Shown here piece after piece: positions 41,822-51,333 of a stretch of 64,000 nucleotides of DNA (within the stretch, counting starts at the first letter, position 1; each line of letters starts with the position of its first letter). The notes under the pieces were generated by a model, which worked only from the letters and a program-made list of their open reading frames with translations, was not told the DNA's origin and searched no databases. Both the position numbers and the translations under genes were made by a program. Source of the stretch: JAJACP01 sp964350245 (GTDB taxonomy: Bacteria > Chlamydiota > Chlamydiia > Chlamydiales > JAAKFR01); NCBI GenBank assembly GCA_964350245.1, contig CAYGJC010000004.1, forward strand, positions 60,805 to 124,804. The letters are read 5' to 3'.

Positions 41822-44609
41822 AACGGGCGATTATAGTCCTTCTCGGCTGTTTTTTGGCAACTCTCTTGAAAATCTTTTTGAAAAGCTAAAAGAAAACCTC
41901 TTTTCTCCGGGCTCTACGCCTTTTTCCAAACGACTCGTTATCGTGCCAAGCCAAGCAATGGAGAGCTGGATTCGGATGCATCTTGCGAGTACTCTTCAAA
42001 TCGCTGCTGGGATCACGACCTCTTTTTTAGATCATGCTATTCATGAATTATTTGAAATAGAACGTTTTCCCTCAAAGCTTGAACTCACCCTTCGCATCGA
42101 AGAGGCGATCGATCGAATCCAGCAGAAATGGGAGCCCCTTTATCGCTATACCCGTGGAAAAAAGAAGCGGATGCTCTTACTTGCCAAAGAGTTGGCGACT
42201 CTTTTCAACCGGTACGGGGTTTATGGACAGACATTTTGTGGGCAATGGGAAAAAGAGCCGCACAATTGGCAAGAAGAGCTTTGGAAAGAGGTGTTCACGA
42301 CTTGCAATTACCCATTGAGAATGCTCCCTAGGTTAAAACCGGAGACACAAGCCGCTTCCATCCATCTCTTTTCTTTTAGCCATATCCCTCCACTCTACTT
42401 CCATTTTTTTCAGCAGCTCTCAAGGGTGCATTTTTATCAACTCTCTCCTTGCCAGGAGTTTTGGAGTGATCTCTCGAATGCGCACCCTCATTTAACTTAC
42501 TTTGGAAAAGTAGGCCGAGAGATGGCGCGCTTGGTGGAGGAGAGCGATCTGATCACTGAGGAGTGTTACACATTTTCCAAGGGAGAGACTCAATTGCATA
42601 GATTGCAGCAGGAGTGGCTCAACCTGGAAACGGTTGAGAGGGTCAAAGATGACTCGCTTCAGCTCCACATCTCCCAGACGGAGCATCATGAGGTGCAAAA
42701 TCTTCATCAAACTCTTCTTCATCTTCTACAAGCCGAACCGGCACTTGAACCCAAAGATATTTTGGTGATGGCCCCGGATATCACGCGTTATGCTCCTTAT
42801 ATCGAGTCTGTTTTCAAAGACTCTTTGCCCTATCAGATAGCCGATATGCCGATGCAGCACCATCACCCTCAGATTGAGGGATTATTTTTACTAATCGGGC
42901 TTGAAAAAAACCGATTTAGCGCGCCGGCCGTTTTAGAGCTGTTTCATCACCCACTGTTTCAGAAAAAAATGCGTTGGAGTGAAGAGGACCTCCTTCAAAT
43001 ACGCAACTGGATCGAGGCCACGGGGATTCGATGGGGACTCGATGGAGCACATAGGGACGCTCTCTTAAAACAGAGGCAGTGCGCACGCGGTATTCAAGAT
43101 GAAAGTTCCACGTGGAAAGCAGGGATTGACCATCTTTTAGAGGAGCTGGCTATACCTTATTCTCCCGAGCGTATTGACTTTACACAAGCCGAGTTGCTTG
43201 GAGAATGGAAACAAATTTTGGATCAACTCGCTCAGGCTTTAGGGTTTTTACACGAAACACTTCCACTTCGACTCTGGATCGATCGGCTCATCACCCTGCA
43301 CGCTACTTTTTTTGCAGAGTCCGATCAGGTTGCCGTCCAACTCGAACAGCTGGCAAGGGCCGGACGTTTTGCGCCTACACGCGCTTATTCATTTGCGACC
43401 ATTGAACCTTTGCTGCGCGATTCGATCGGGGAAAAGAGTATCACAATCCACTCTCACCTGATCCAGGCGATCCGTTTTTGTTCCCTTTTGCCTATGCGGG
43501 CAATTCCATCTAAAATACTCGGCCTTTTGGGAATGAATCATGATTCTTTTCCGCGAAAAGATCATCTCTTCTCATTAGATCTCATTAAAAATAAGGGCGA
43601 TTATGCTCCGACTCGGCTCGATTTCGATCGGTATCTCTTTTTGGAAGCGGTGCTCTCAGCTCGGGAAAAGCTCATCATTAGCTACATTGGAGCGGACCCC
43701 TTTGATCAAACGCCCTGGCCTCCCTCATCAGCTGTCACCCAGATTCTTCCCTATATTTCTAAAACAGTGAAACACCCTATGATCACTCCATTGGCAGGGC
43801 AGTTAGATGAGCAGCCCGCACTTTCTCTTTTTACACTGCATCCGCAAAAGGTGGAAATTCCTTCCTGTCAGATCGATTTGGATGATTTTGTCCGTTCGTT
43901 TCGTGCCCCTTTACGTCACTATCTTCATCACCGAAATCTCTATATTCGTGATGAAAGGGTGGTTAAGGGAGAAGAAGCCTTCCATCTCTCCGCTTTGGAC
44001 CGAGCCATTTTAAGAAAAGAGGGCTTGACTGGGGACGCCTTTTTGAAGGCGCGTAAACAGGGAGTTTTTCCGATTGGAGCGCTGGGGATACTCGCACAAG
44101 AGCAGCTTCAGGAGGAGATGGCCCAAATGCCTTCCGATTTAGTGAGCCGCCCTGTCGATCTGGATGTGGATGGGGTGCGGTTGGTCGGAACATTAGACAC
44201 GCTTTTGCCCCAGGCATTTTGTGCGTTGGAGAAAAAAAGCATGAAAGGAGCGGTCCGCTCATGGCCTCTTTTTTTAATTGCCACTGCCACACAGCCTGAA
44301 ATATCTTCTCTTCTTTTTGCACGCGATGGAAAAAAGGTAGAACGCTTTTTTGATGATCCAACCCCGTATTTGCGTGAGGCGATTGCCTACTATTTTTTAT
44401 CGAAACAAATTCCCTCTCCTCTTTTTCCTGAGTGGGTCGAGCCCATTTTGAAAGACAGTCCTAAGAAGTTAGCGGAGGCCTCCAGCTATGACGCCTCATT
44501 GAGATGGGTGATGCGGGGACAGAAATTGCTTCCACCTGAAGAGTTGATTGCGCAATGGAAGGAGAGAACAGAATGTCTTTACAAGGAGATGGCTGATGCG
44601 TGGTTTTGA
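41775..44609 (+). CDS. recC: Exodeoxyribonuclease V gamma subunit RecC
   Basis: 944 residues. The start reads SRLFFGNSLENLFEKLKENLF and VIVPSQAMESWIRMHLA, the standard RecC N-terminus, and YLFLEAVLSAREKLIISYIGAD matches the central region. RecC recognises Chi and channels the DNA. It is shorter than E. coli RecC (1122), as usual for Chlamydiae. The only start codon upstream of the conserved part is a TTG at 41775, which places the first 47 bp over the divergent MFS gene; a non-AUG start further in is possible. It runs directly into recB. Confidence 0.9.
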   Translation: MSAEKELSSFGLEADITGDYSPSRLFFGNSLENLFEKLKENLFSPGSTPFSKRLVIVPSQAMESWIRMHLASTLQIAAGITTSFLDHAIHELFEIERFPSKLELTLRIEEAIDRIQQKWEPLYRYTRGKKKRMLLLAKELATLFNRYGVYGQTFCGQWEKEPHNWQEELWKEVFTTCNYPLRMLPRLKPETQAASIHLFSFSHIPPLYFHFFQQLSRVHFYQLSPCQEFWSDLSNAHPHLTYFGKVGREMARLVEESDLITEECYTFSKGETQLHRLQQEWLNLETVERVKDDSLQLHISQTEHHEVQNLHQTLLHLLQAEPALEPKDILVMAPDITRYAPYIESVFKDSLPYQIADMPMQHHHPQIEGLFLLIGLEKNRFSAPAVLELFHHPLFQKKMRWSEEDLLQIRNWIEATGIRWGLDGAHRDALLKQRQCARGIQDESSTWKAGIDHLLEELAIPYSPERIDFTQAELLGEWKQILDQLAQALGFLHETLPLRLWIDRLITLHATFFAESDQVAVQLEQLARAGRFAPTRAYSFATIEPLLRDSIGEKSITIHSHLIQAIRFCSLLPMRAIPSKILGLLGMNHDSFPRKDHLFSLDLIKNKGDYAPTRLDFDRYLFLEAVLSAREKLIISYIGADPFDQTPWPPSSAVTQILPYISKTVKHPMITPLAGQLDEQPALSLFTLHPQKVEIPSCQIDLDDFVRSFRAPLRHYLHHRNLYIRDERVVKGEEAFHLSALDRAILRKEGLTGDAFLKARKQGVFPIGALGILAQEQLQEEMAQMPSDLVSRPVDLDVDGVRLVGTLDTLLPQAFCALEKKSMKGAVRSWPLFLIATATQPEISSLLFARDGKKVERFFDDPTPYLREAIAYYFLSKQIPSPLFPEWVEPILKDSPKKLAEASSYDASLRWVMRGQKLLPPEELIAQWKERTECLYKEMADAWF

Positions 44610-47460
44610 TGTGCTCGCACCGGAGCTTCCGCTCTTTGAGAACCACTTTCTGGAGGCTTCTGCCGGAACGGGAAAAACATTTGCGATCGAAAATTTGGTG
44701 CTCCGGATGCTCGAAGAAGGAGTGCTGCTCGAAGAGATTTTGATTGTCACCTTCACAAAGGCAGCTACGATCGAGTTAAAAGAGCGGATCCGTAGACACT
44801 TATCAGGGGAGCAACTCGCTCAATTTGATGAGGCCAAGATCTGGACCATTCATAGTTTTTGTTTCCATTGTCTCCAAGAACACGCCCTACAAACAGGGTT
44901 TTCGCTCGACCAAATCGAGCAAAATGCACAGGCTCAAATCCTCAAGGAAATCGTCAAAGATGCGCTCCGTATTTCTAGAGCGCTCACACCTAAACAATAT
45001 GAAAAGGCGCTTCAAGGAAACAGCGAGGCATTGATCAACCAGCTAGCTTCCCTTGCGGGCCAACGTCTCCCTATTGAGCAACCCGATTGGGATTACACAA
45101 AAGAGCTGGCCCAGTTACAAAAAGTCGATCCCGATCTTTTGTTAGAAGACCTTGTTGCACTGGCTCCCCGTTATGGAAAACTGTGTGATCGGCAAAAGCA
45201 AGTGAAGAGAGAAGTTATAGAGGGTTTAAAGCGCTTTACAAAACTGGTGGTGGGCGAGAAAATCGATCCCGTTGACCTTCCTATCCTGAAATACATAGAG
45301 GAGAACCGGCTTAAAAGAGAAGTAGAGACCCGCTTGCACTATCCAGGGTTTTTGGAGACGCTCCAGAGTGGTTTAATTCCCAAACTGGCTCTTTTTTCCG
45401 ACCGGATAGCGATTATAGCCGTTTTGGCTGAAGAAGCACGTCTTCACTTGGAAAGAGTGATTGAGGAAGAAGAACTGGTTTTTTTTGAAGACCTTCTTAG
45501 GTCAATGGCACGGCATGTGAGTGACCCTCTTTTTGCTCAAACGGTTCGCTCCTCTTATCGTGCTGTATTAATCGACGAGTTTCAAGATACCGATCCCCAG
45601 CAGTGGAAAATCTTTTCGACTCTTTTTTTAACCGATCAATTTGAAGGGCCGCTTTATTTGGTGGGCGATCCAAAGCAGTCGATCTACCGTTTTCGCAACG
45701 CCGATCTTTATACCTACTTGGAGGCAAAAGAAGCGATGGGTGAGAAGAGTTGGGCCTCGTTGCAGACCAACTACCGTTCTACTCCCTCTCTTGTCGAATG
45801 CTTGAACACCCTGTTTGCTCGGCCCTTCATTACCCTCCCCAAGAAGGGAGAGACTCTACCTTGCCCTCCAGTTTTGGCTGCTTCTGATTTGGCCCCTATT
45901 TCTGATGGAAAAGGGAGTGTGCACTTTCTTATTGCGGAAACAGAAGAAGCCCTTTTTTCTACGATTGTCAACGAGATCGTGCGTTTGGGGCTCTGTTTGC
46001 GTGAGTGTGCCGTTTTGGTCAGTGACCGTTTCCAAGCAGAGCGCTTTATGCACTTTTGCCCTCTTCCCACAGTTTCGAAAAAAAGCCGCTCTCTTCTCGA
46101 TTCGCCTGCTTTTGACACGCTCTTGGAGCTAGTCCGTGCAGCTCAAAATCCGCGCGATCGAAGCGCTGTTGCCCGCGTACTAGCCGGCCCGTTTTTCCGT
46201 TATCCGTTAGAGGATCTTCCTGATGAAGCTGAGCGGTTTTATCGCTACCACCACCTATTGGAAAATGAGGGAGTGCTTACGTTTTTTCAAACAGTTGTAC
46301 GTGAGTCGCATTTAGGAGACCCAGCTCTTTATCAAGACATGTTACAACTGGTCGAGATGGCTGTTGCTTCTGGAGAGGATCCTCTCTCTTTTCTCCACCA
46401 CCTGATGCAGCTTGATCCCGATGCCGAGCCGCTCAGAGCTCGTGCCACAGGCGAGGAAGAAGCCATTCAGGTCATGACTATTCACGTCAGTAAAGGGCTT
46501 GAGTTTTCAGTGGTTTTTCCCATTGGCGTCGCCACACCGTACTCAAAGCGCAAGGGTTTGGTGCGGGGAGAAAATCGCTTGGTGTTTAATGACCCCTTTA
46601 GTGAAGCCGAGGAACATTCAGAAAAAATGCGTCAGCTTTATGTCGCTTGTACCCGGGCGAAGTTAAGGCTTTACATTCCTGTCTTAGAGAATCAATCGCC
46701 TATCACAACCTTTTTAGAGGGGGTGGATCTTTCAGCCTACTCTTCTGAAACGTGTCAGATCTATCCATCTGCTACCTTTGAGAGAAAAAGTACGGTCGAA
46801 CCTCCTGCCCAACCCCTGCTGCAAACATATACGCCTTATGCACTTCATTCGTACACCTCAATGGTTCCTTCCCATATTCCTGAGAAAAAGAGCATTCCGG
46901 AAGGAGTGATCCCTGTAGGGCCCCAAACAGGTATCTTGATTCATGAGTTGTTTGAAAAGCTTCCCTTTGCAGAGGCGTTTCACGCTAAAACGCTTCTCCC
47001 TTTTGTGGCTCCAGAGCTTAAGGGTACGTTTTTGGAGCCGTGGACCGACGAGGTGGCCTCTTTGGTGCAACAAACACTACATCTTCCGCTTCCTTGTCCT
47101 GACGGTCCTTTTCCTTTATCGGCAGTCGATCCACAAAAAATCCTCAAGGAGATGGAATTTTTATTTCCTTCCGATGAGCCACCCGGGTTTTTTAAAGGTT
47201 TTATCGATCTCTTCTTTGAGCACAAAGGGAGCTTCTACATCATCGATTGGAAGACAAATTACCTGACCACCTCTGTTGAAGAGGCAATAGAGGAACACAG
47301 TTATGCTTTACAAGCATCGATTTATCGACAGGGTGTAGAGCGTTACTTAAATCTTTTTTACAAAGAACCTGTATTTAAAGGGAGTTTTTACCTCTTTTTA
47401 CGTTCACAAGATGCCTATTATTTCTCACAAAACCAGGAGAGCAGTTGCCACACGATTTAG
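44596..47460 (+). CDS. recB: Exodeoxyribonuclease V beta subunit RecB
   Basis: About 954 residues. A superfamily 1 helicase: LEASAGTGKTFAIENLVLRML (Walker A), ILIVTFTKAATIELKERIR (Ia), AVLIDEFQDTDPQQWKIF (II), VGDPKQSIYRFRNADLYTY (III), TNYRSTPSLVE (IV), VMTIHVSKGLEFSVVFPIG (V) and LYVACTRAKLRLYIPV (VI). The C-terminal nuclease domain has GFIDLFFEHKGSFYIIDWKTNYL and YALQASIYRQGVERYL, with the D-DxK metal residues present. I chose ATG 44596, which has AAGGAG upstream and overlaps the last 14 bp of recC. It overlaps recD by 16 bp. Shorter than E. coli RecB (1180). Confidence 0.94.
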   Translation: MRGFDVLAPELPLFENHFLEASAGTGKTFAIENLVLRMLEEGVLLEEILIVTFTKAATIELKERIRRHLSGEQLAQFDEAKIWTIHSFCFHCLQEHALQTGFSLDQIEQNAQAQILKEIVKDALRISRALTPKQYEKALQGNSEALINQLASLAGQRLPIEQPDWDYTKELAQLQKVDPDLLLEDLVALAPRYGKLCDRQKQVKREVIEGLKRFTKLVVGEKIDPVDLPILKYIEENRLKREVETRLHYPGFLETLQSGLIPKLALFSDRIAIIAVLAEEARLHLERVIEEEELVFFEDLLRSMARHVSDPLFAQTVRSSYRAVLIDEFQDTDPQQWKIFSTLFLTDQFEGPLYLVGDPKQSIYRFRNADLYTYLEAKEAMGEKSWASLQTNYRSTPSLVECLNTLFARPFITLPKKGETLPCPPVLAASDLAPISDGKGSVHFLIAETEEALFSTIVNEIVRLGLCLRECAVLVSDRFQAERFMHFCPLPTVSKKSRSLLDSPAFDTLLELVRAAQNPRDRSAVARVLAGPFFRYPLEDLPDEAERFYRYHHLLENEGVLTFFQTVVRESHLGDPALYQDMLQLVEMAVASGEDPLSFLHHLMQLDPDAEPLRARATGEEEAIQVMTIHVSKGLEFSVVFPIGVATPYSKRKGLVRGENRLVFNDPFSEAEEHSEKMRQLYVACTRAKLRLYIPVLENQSPITTFLEGVDLSAYSSETCQIYPSATFERKSTVEPPAQPLLQTYTPYALHSYTSMVPSHIPEKKSIPEGVIPVGPQTGILIHELFEKLPFAEAFHAKTLLPFVAPELKGTFLEPWTDEVASLVQQTLHLPLPCPDGPFPLSAVDPQKILKEMEFLFPSDEPPGFFKGFIDLFFEHKGSFYIIDWKTNYLTTSVEEAIEEHSYALQASIYRQGVERYLNLFYKEPVFKGSFYLFLRSQDAYYFSQNQESSCHTI

Positions 47461-48779
47461 AAGAGAACCACCTTCCGGTTGATGTCTACTTTGCAAAGAG
47501 AATGGCTCCTAGTGCCTCAGATTCGGTGCAACACTATCTAGCAGACCTACTCAAAGCGGCGCGTGAAGGACATCTTTGCTTGCCTGAAAATCCGGACGTA
47601 AAACTTCCTGATCCCCTTTTTGAAAAGGCACTTGTTCAAGAGAAGGGGCGCATTTATCTCCGTCGTAATTGGGAGTGTGAGCACCGTTTTTTCCATCACT
47701 TTCAACGCTTGAAAAAAGAGACTCCCTCAGTGGCTATTCCAGAGCTTCACTTTACGGAATCTCTTGAATCGGAACAAAAAGAGGCAATCCTTCATGCTGC
47801 CCGTCGCTCCCTCTCTTTGATCTGCGGGGGGCCTGGCACAGGAAAGACTTTTACAGCCGCTACCCTCATTCGTCACTTTCTTCCCTACCTCAAAGAGGTT
47901 GTAGTGGCAGCGCCGACGGGCAAGGCGGCGGCGAATCTACGTGCGCCTCTTAAAGGGTTAGCCTCTGTTCAGACTTTGCACTCACTGTTAAAAAAGCCCC
48001 GCTTAACAGCAGATTTGATTCTTGTTGATGAAGCCTCCATGATAGATGCCGAGATGATGGCTTCCCTGTTCTCCGCGGTGCAAGAGGGGGCACGTCTTGT
48101 TTTAATTGGAGATAAAGACCAGCTGCCGCCTGTTGAGTCAGGGCACTTTTTTGCCGATCTAGCGGCTGATGCTGCCCTTGTAACGGAGCTAAATCGCTGT
48201 TTGCGTGCAGAGCTGAACACAATTGTAGAGTGGGCACGTGCTGTCAGAGAGGGAAAGGAGATTCCTGTGCATCCTCTCCCTACTTTCGACCAACTTGTTG
48301 AGTGGGTTTTGGAAGAAAAAATGTGTCTCTTAACACCCCTTAGAAAGGGTCCCTGGGGAGTTGAGAGATTGAATCAAAGGATCTTAAAAGAGCATCGGAA
48401 GCGTGGTGGGGCCCGGTTTCCGATTATGATTAAGGTGAATGATTCGGCAGTAGATCTTTACAATGGTGATTTGGGGGAGCTTGTGGCTGACGAGAAAAAG
48501 GCCTATTTTGGAGAAAGAGAGGTACCTGAGTATCTGCTTCCTCACTACGAATATGCGTATGTGCTTTCAGTCCACAAAAGTCAGGGAAGCGAGTATGATG
48601 CTGTAGCCGTTTTGCTTCCAGAGGGTGCGGATGTTTTTGGACGTGAGATGCTCTATACAGCGCTTACCCGCGCCAAAAAGCGGGTCGAGGTCTATGCAGC
48701 TGAGGGTGTACTAGCCCCCATCTTAGCTAAACAAGAGCATCGTCATTCAGGATTTGGAGTGGGAAAAAACCCAGTGTAG
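47445..48779 (+). CDS. recD: Exodeoxyribonuclease V alpha subunit RecD (short form)
   Basis: 444 residues, against about 600 in E. coli. It has ESEQKEAILHAARRSLSLICGGPGTGKTFTAATLIRHF (Walker A), VVAAPTGKAAANLRAPLKG, LILVDEASMIDAEMMASLF (Walker B), LIGDKDQLPPVESGHFFADLA and LSVHKSQGSEYDAVAVLLP with MLYTALTRAKKRVEVYA. RecD is the 5'-3' motor of the RecBCD complex. The start is a TTG at 47445 with AGGAG five bases upstream, inside recB, so the three genes are translationally coupled. The N-terminal domain of long RecD is reduced. Confidence 0.93.
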   Translation: MPHDLEENHLPVDVYFAKRMAPSASDSVQHYLADLLKAAREGHLCLPENPDVKLPDPLFEKALVQEKGRIYLRRNWECEHRFFHHFQRLKKETPSVAIPELHFTESLESEQKEAILHAARRSLSLICGGPGTGKTFTAATLIRHFLPYLKEVVVAAPTGKAAANLRAPLKGLASVQTLHSLLKKPRLTADLILVDEASMIDAEMMASLFSAVQEGARLVLIGDKDQLPPVESGHFFADLAADAALVTELNRCLRAELNTIVEWARAVREGKEIPVHPLPTFDQLVEWVLEEKMCLLTPLRKGPWGVERLNQRILKEHRKRGGARFPIMIKVNDSAVDLYNGDLGELVADEKKAYFGEREVPEYLLPHYEYAYVLSVHKSQGSEYDAVAVLLPEGADVFGREMLYTALTRAKKRVEVYAAEGVLAPILAKQEHRHSGFGVGKNPV

Positions 48780-48797
48780 CCTAATGTCCAGCCAGGA

Positions 48798-49514
48798 TTA
48801 ATCGTAGGCGAGTTCTTTAATGATGAAAACCCCCTTAGCTATGATACAAATAGCCGCTCCTGCAATGCGCAGCTCGGGTGTGAAAGAGAGGTACCCAAAA
48901 TCAAAAGGAAGTGAAACCAAGTCGATTCCATCACAGGCGGTATCTATCGCCAGCTTTTTCACTCTTCCTCGCTCTATATCATCTTTAGCTAATTCCCGGA
49001 TGTTTTGCACCATATCAAGACCAATCACTGCAGCCCAAATCGCCATGGTTGCGTGCGTGATATTTTTGGAATGGCCCTTACCCATATCATAAGCGCCATG
49101 TGCTTGAAGCCAATTAACAGCGGTGAGTACACGACCGGAAAGCGCTAAAATCTCAATTAGAATGGAAACCGGATCGCGAAGGGGAACGACGCCTCGATCG
49201 TCAGCTTTCCAGGTTCCATCATCTTCCTTTCGCTCCCAGAACATCTTTCCCGTTACAAGACGTTCCACAGGGAACACAACACGGGTGGCACTCAAAGCAA
49301 AGCAGGCGTCCCCAAACGCTCCTGAGACGCGGTCACAGGTCTCTGCACTGGCTTTATTGCCACTTAGTAAGGCAATTTCGCGCCCCAATCCTGCTCCCTG
49401 CTGAGCTAAACCAAAGGTGCGGTCTGTTAACTCGATATATTTATCTGCTCGATCGAAATAACGACTAGGCCCACTTTTAAAGTAAGCATTCATGTGAGCT
49501 CGGGTAACCGTCAT
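48798..49514 (-). CDS. Hypothetical protein with hydrophobic helices
   Basis: 238 residues starting MTVTRAHMNAYFKSGPSRYFDRADKYIELTDRTFG. Hydrophobic stretches include ILIEILALSGRVLTAVNWL, ATMAIWAAVIGLDMVQ and the C-terminal LRIAGAAICIIAKGVFIIKEL. There is no signal peptide. The pattern suggests a membrane or inclusion-associated protein, but I do not recognise a family. The ribosome site is weak and the upstream region is AT-rich. It is convergent with recD, 18 bp apart. Confidence 0.65.
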   Translation of the reverse strand: MTVTRAHMNAYFKSGPSRYFDRADKYIELTDRTFGLAQQGAGLGREIALLSGNKASAETCDRVSGAFGDACFALSATRVVFPVERLVTGKMFWERKEDDGTWKADDRGVVPLRDPVSILIEILALSGRVLTAVNWLQAHGAYDMGKGHSKNITHATMAIWAAVIGLDMVQNIRELAKDDIERGRVKKLAIDTACDGIDLVSLPFDFGYLSFTPELRIAGAAICIIAKGVFIIKELAYD

Positions 49515-49608
49515 AGAGCACCTATTGTAATTATCTTAGTAACTCTATTGTATCTTATTGTGAATAAAATAAAAAGGAATTATTAAGAAAGTATAAATAA
49601 AAATTGAA

Positions 49609-49890
49609 TTATTGCACTTTCGAGAAGGCGTTTGCTTTGACCCTTGCGGCCTTATTGCGCTTATAGATACCGCGCTTAACGCCTTTATCCATCATGCTAT
49701 AGACGGAGCTGAGGGCCTGTTGGACCTGTTCTTTGTCGTCCCCCTTAAGGGCCTCTTCGAAAGAACGCATCGCTGTGCGGACGCGCGATTTGAAGGCTTT
49801 ATTGATTAAGCGGCGCTTGCTGTTGCGAATATCCCGTTTCTGAGCAGTGGGACGTTTAGTTTTAGCTTTTTTCTTTTCTTCTTTGGCCAT
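49609..49890 (-). CDS. rpsT: 30S ribosomal protein S20
   Basis: A 93-residue basic protein. The N-terminus is AKEEKKKAKTKRPTAQKRD, followed by NSKRRLINKAFKSRVRTAMRSFEEAL and the typical ending DKGVKRGIYKRNKAARVKANAFSKVQ. S20 binds 16S rRNA early in assembly. In C. trachomatis rpsT (CT617) is close to rpoD (CT615), as here with rpoD 3.3 kb away. Confidence 0.96.
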   Translation of the reverse strand: MAKEEKKKAKTKRPTAQKRDIRNSKRRLINKAFKSRVRTAMRSFEEALKGDDKEQVQQALSSVYSMMDKGVKRGIYKRNKAARVKANAFSKVQ

Positions 49891-49993
49891 GAGTATACCT
49901 ACATTTTTGAGCGATCATATTAGGCGATACGAAAATTTTCGTCAACGGCATTAGATTTGCTTCTTCAATAAAAGATATGTTAGGGTGTTTTCT

Positions 49994-50449
49994 ATGCAGC
50001 GAAATGTGATTTGGATTGCGTTTTTACTCATTATCACGGGATTTGCTACCTGGTTTGTAGTGAGTGCCGGTCGTGATTTGATGCGCTATTATCAAATCAG
50101 TAGTCAGGTTCCTGCAACTGTAGAAAAATGGGAAGTCAGGGAGCAGGGCCCGAACCAGTATGAGATTCAAGCTCTCTATTCTTACGATTTCGATGGTAAG
50201 AGCTATCGTGGATCCAGTCAGGCCGGTGAGACATATCCTAATCCTTGGGCAGCCAATCAAGCACTTGAAAAATTGAAGAGTAGAAAATGGAGTGTCTGGA
50301 TCAATCCTAAGGTCCCCAACCACTCAATAATGGAAAGAAAATTTCCCTATAAAGCGACAGTTTCAGCCGTTATTTTGATTGCTTTGGCGGCCTACTTTAT
50401 CTGTTTAGGGGTATATGCAGGAATAAAAAATGAGCAGCGACGTCACTGA
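49994..50449 (+). CDS. DUF3592-like membrane protein
   Basis: About 151 residues. An N-terminal helix (NVIWIAFLLIITGFATWFVV), a soluble extracytoplasmic part with the DUF3592 pattern VPATVEKWEVREQGPNQYEIQALYSYDFDGKSYRGSS and VWINPKVPNHSIM, and a second helix (ATVSAVILIALAAYFICLGVYA). The family is widespread and its role unknown. The start at ATG 49994 is preferred to the GTG three codons upstream. It overlaps the next gene by 20 bp, so the two are probably an operon. Confidence 0.72.
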   Translation: MQRNVIWIAFLLIITGFATWFVVSAGRDLMRYYQISSQVPATVEKWEVREQGPNQYEIQALYSYDFDGKSYRGSSQAGETYPNPWAANQALEKLKSRKWSVWINPKVPNHSIMERKFPYKATVSAVILIALAAYFICLGVYAGIKNEQRRH

Positions 50450-51308
50450 AACGACATGCCTTCACTTGAAGCTGGGTGAGTATTCGGCTACTTTTATGCC
50501 AGGCAAGGGGATGAACTTTACCAGTCTAAAAAAGGGCGAGATAGAGGCAATTGACCAAAGCACACGTCCCTTATTCGAAGAGCGATTTGCAGGGCTGGGT
50601 GCCATGATTGGCCCCCACTTTCATCGGCGCAACCCGGCTGTGATTCCCCCGGTAAAAGAGGAACAGCGCTTTCCTCACATTGCCCGGATCAAGGCGCAAG
50701 GAAGCACAGAACCTTTCTCCCATGGCATTGGGCGCTATGCGCCGTGGAAAGTGGACGAGGCTTCTGAGAAGCGGATCAAAGCGATTTTACGCGGTGAAGA
50801 TAAATGGCACGATGTCCTGCTAAAAGATCTAGAAGGTCAAGATTTTGAGATGCATTATACGGCTGAACTCACGCCGGATGGCCTGCAGATCTCTCTTTCA
50901 GTGAGAAGCGAAACCGAATCGGTTGTGGGTTTACATACCTATTATGCTCTAATCGATGGCAAGGGAATCATTTCTGCCCATGTTCGTGATCAGTACAATG
51001 ATCAAGGAGTGCTTAACCCCATTCCTTCCACGTGGAACTACGAGGGACATCAATTGATCTACCCCGCGAGTGAACCGTTTGACTTTGGCTTTCAGCCTTA
51101 CCCGGATCCTTTGCATGGGATGATGGAGCTGAAGACAGGAAATCACCGCGTACAGGTGAACTATTGGTCCGACAACGAAGAAAATTCGATTCAGATGTGG
51201 CATCCGGAGGGAGCTTCATTCGTGTGTATGGAGCCTCTATCGGCAAAAGATCCGAGAAAACCGAAGTTGACGGTGAGTCGATTAAAAATTCTCATTTCTG
51301 TTCTATAA
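50430..51308 (+). CDS. Aldose 1-epimerase / galactose mutarotase-like protein
   Basis: 292 residues with a beta-sandwich profile of the galactose-mutarotase fold: FMPGKGMNFTSLKKGEIEAID at the N-terminus, PFSHGIGRYAPWKVDE with a histidine in the usual early position, GLHTYYALIDGKG in the centre, and WHPEGASFVCMEPLSAKDP near the end, which includes a glutamate in the position of the epimerase base. Likely acts on a hexose anomer or sugar-phosphate; the exact substrate cannot be stated. The start overlaps the DUF3592-like gene. Confidence 0.75.
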   Translation: MSSDVTETTCLHLKLGEYSATFMPGKGMNFTSLKKGEIEAIDQSTRPLFEERFAGLGAMIGPHFHRRNPAVIPPVKEEQRFPHIARIKAQGSTEPFSHGIGRYAPWKVDEASEKRIKAILRGEDKWHDVLLKDLEGQDFEMHYTAELTPDGLQISLSVRSETESVVGLHTYYALIDGKGIISAHVRDQYNDQGVLNPIPSTWNYEGHQLIYPASEPFDFGFQPYPDPLHGMMELKTGNHRVQVNYWSDNEENSIQMWHPEGASFVCMEPLSAKDPRKPKLTVSRLKILISVL

Positions 51309-51333
51309 CTGTCTGTGGTATAGAAGGAGTAGG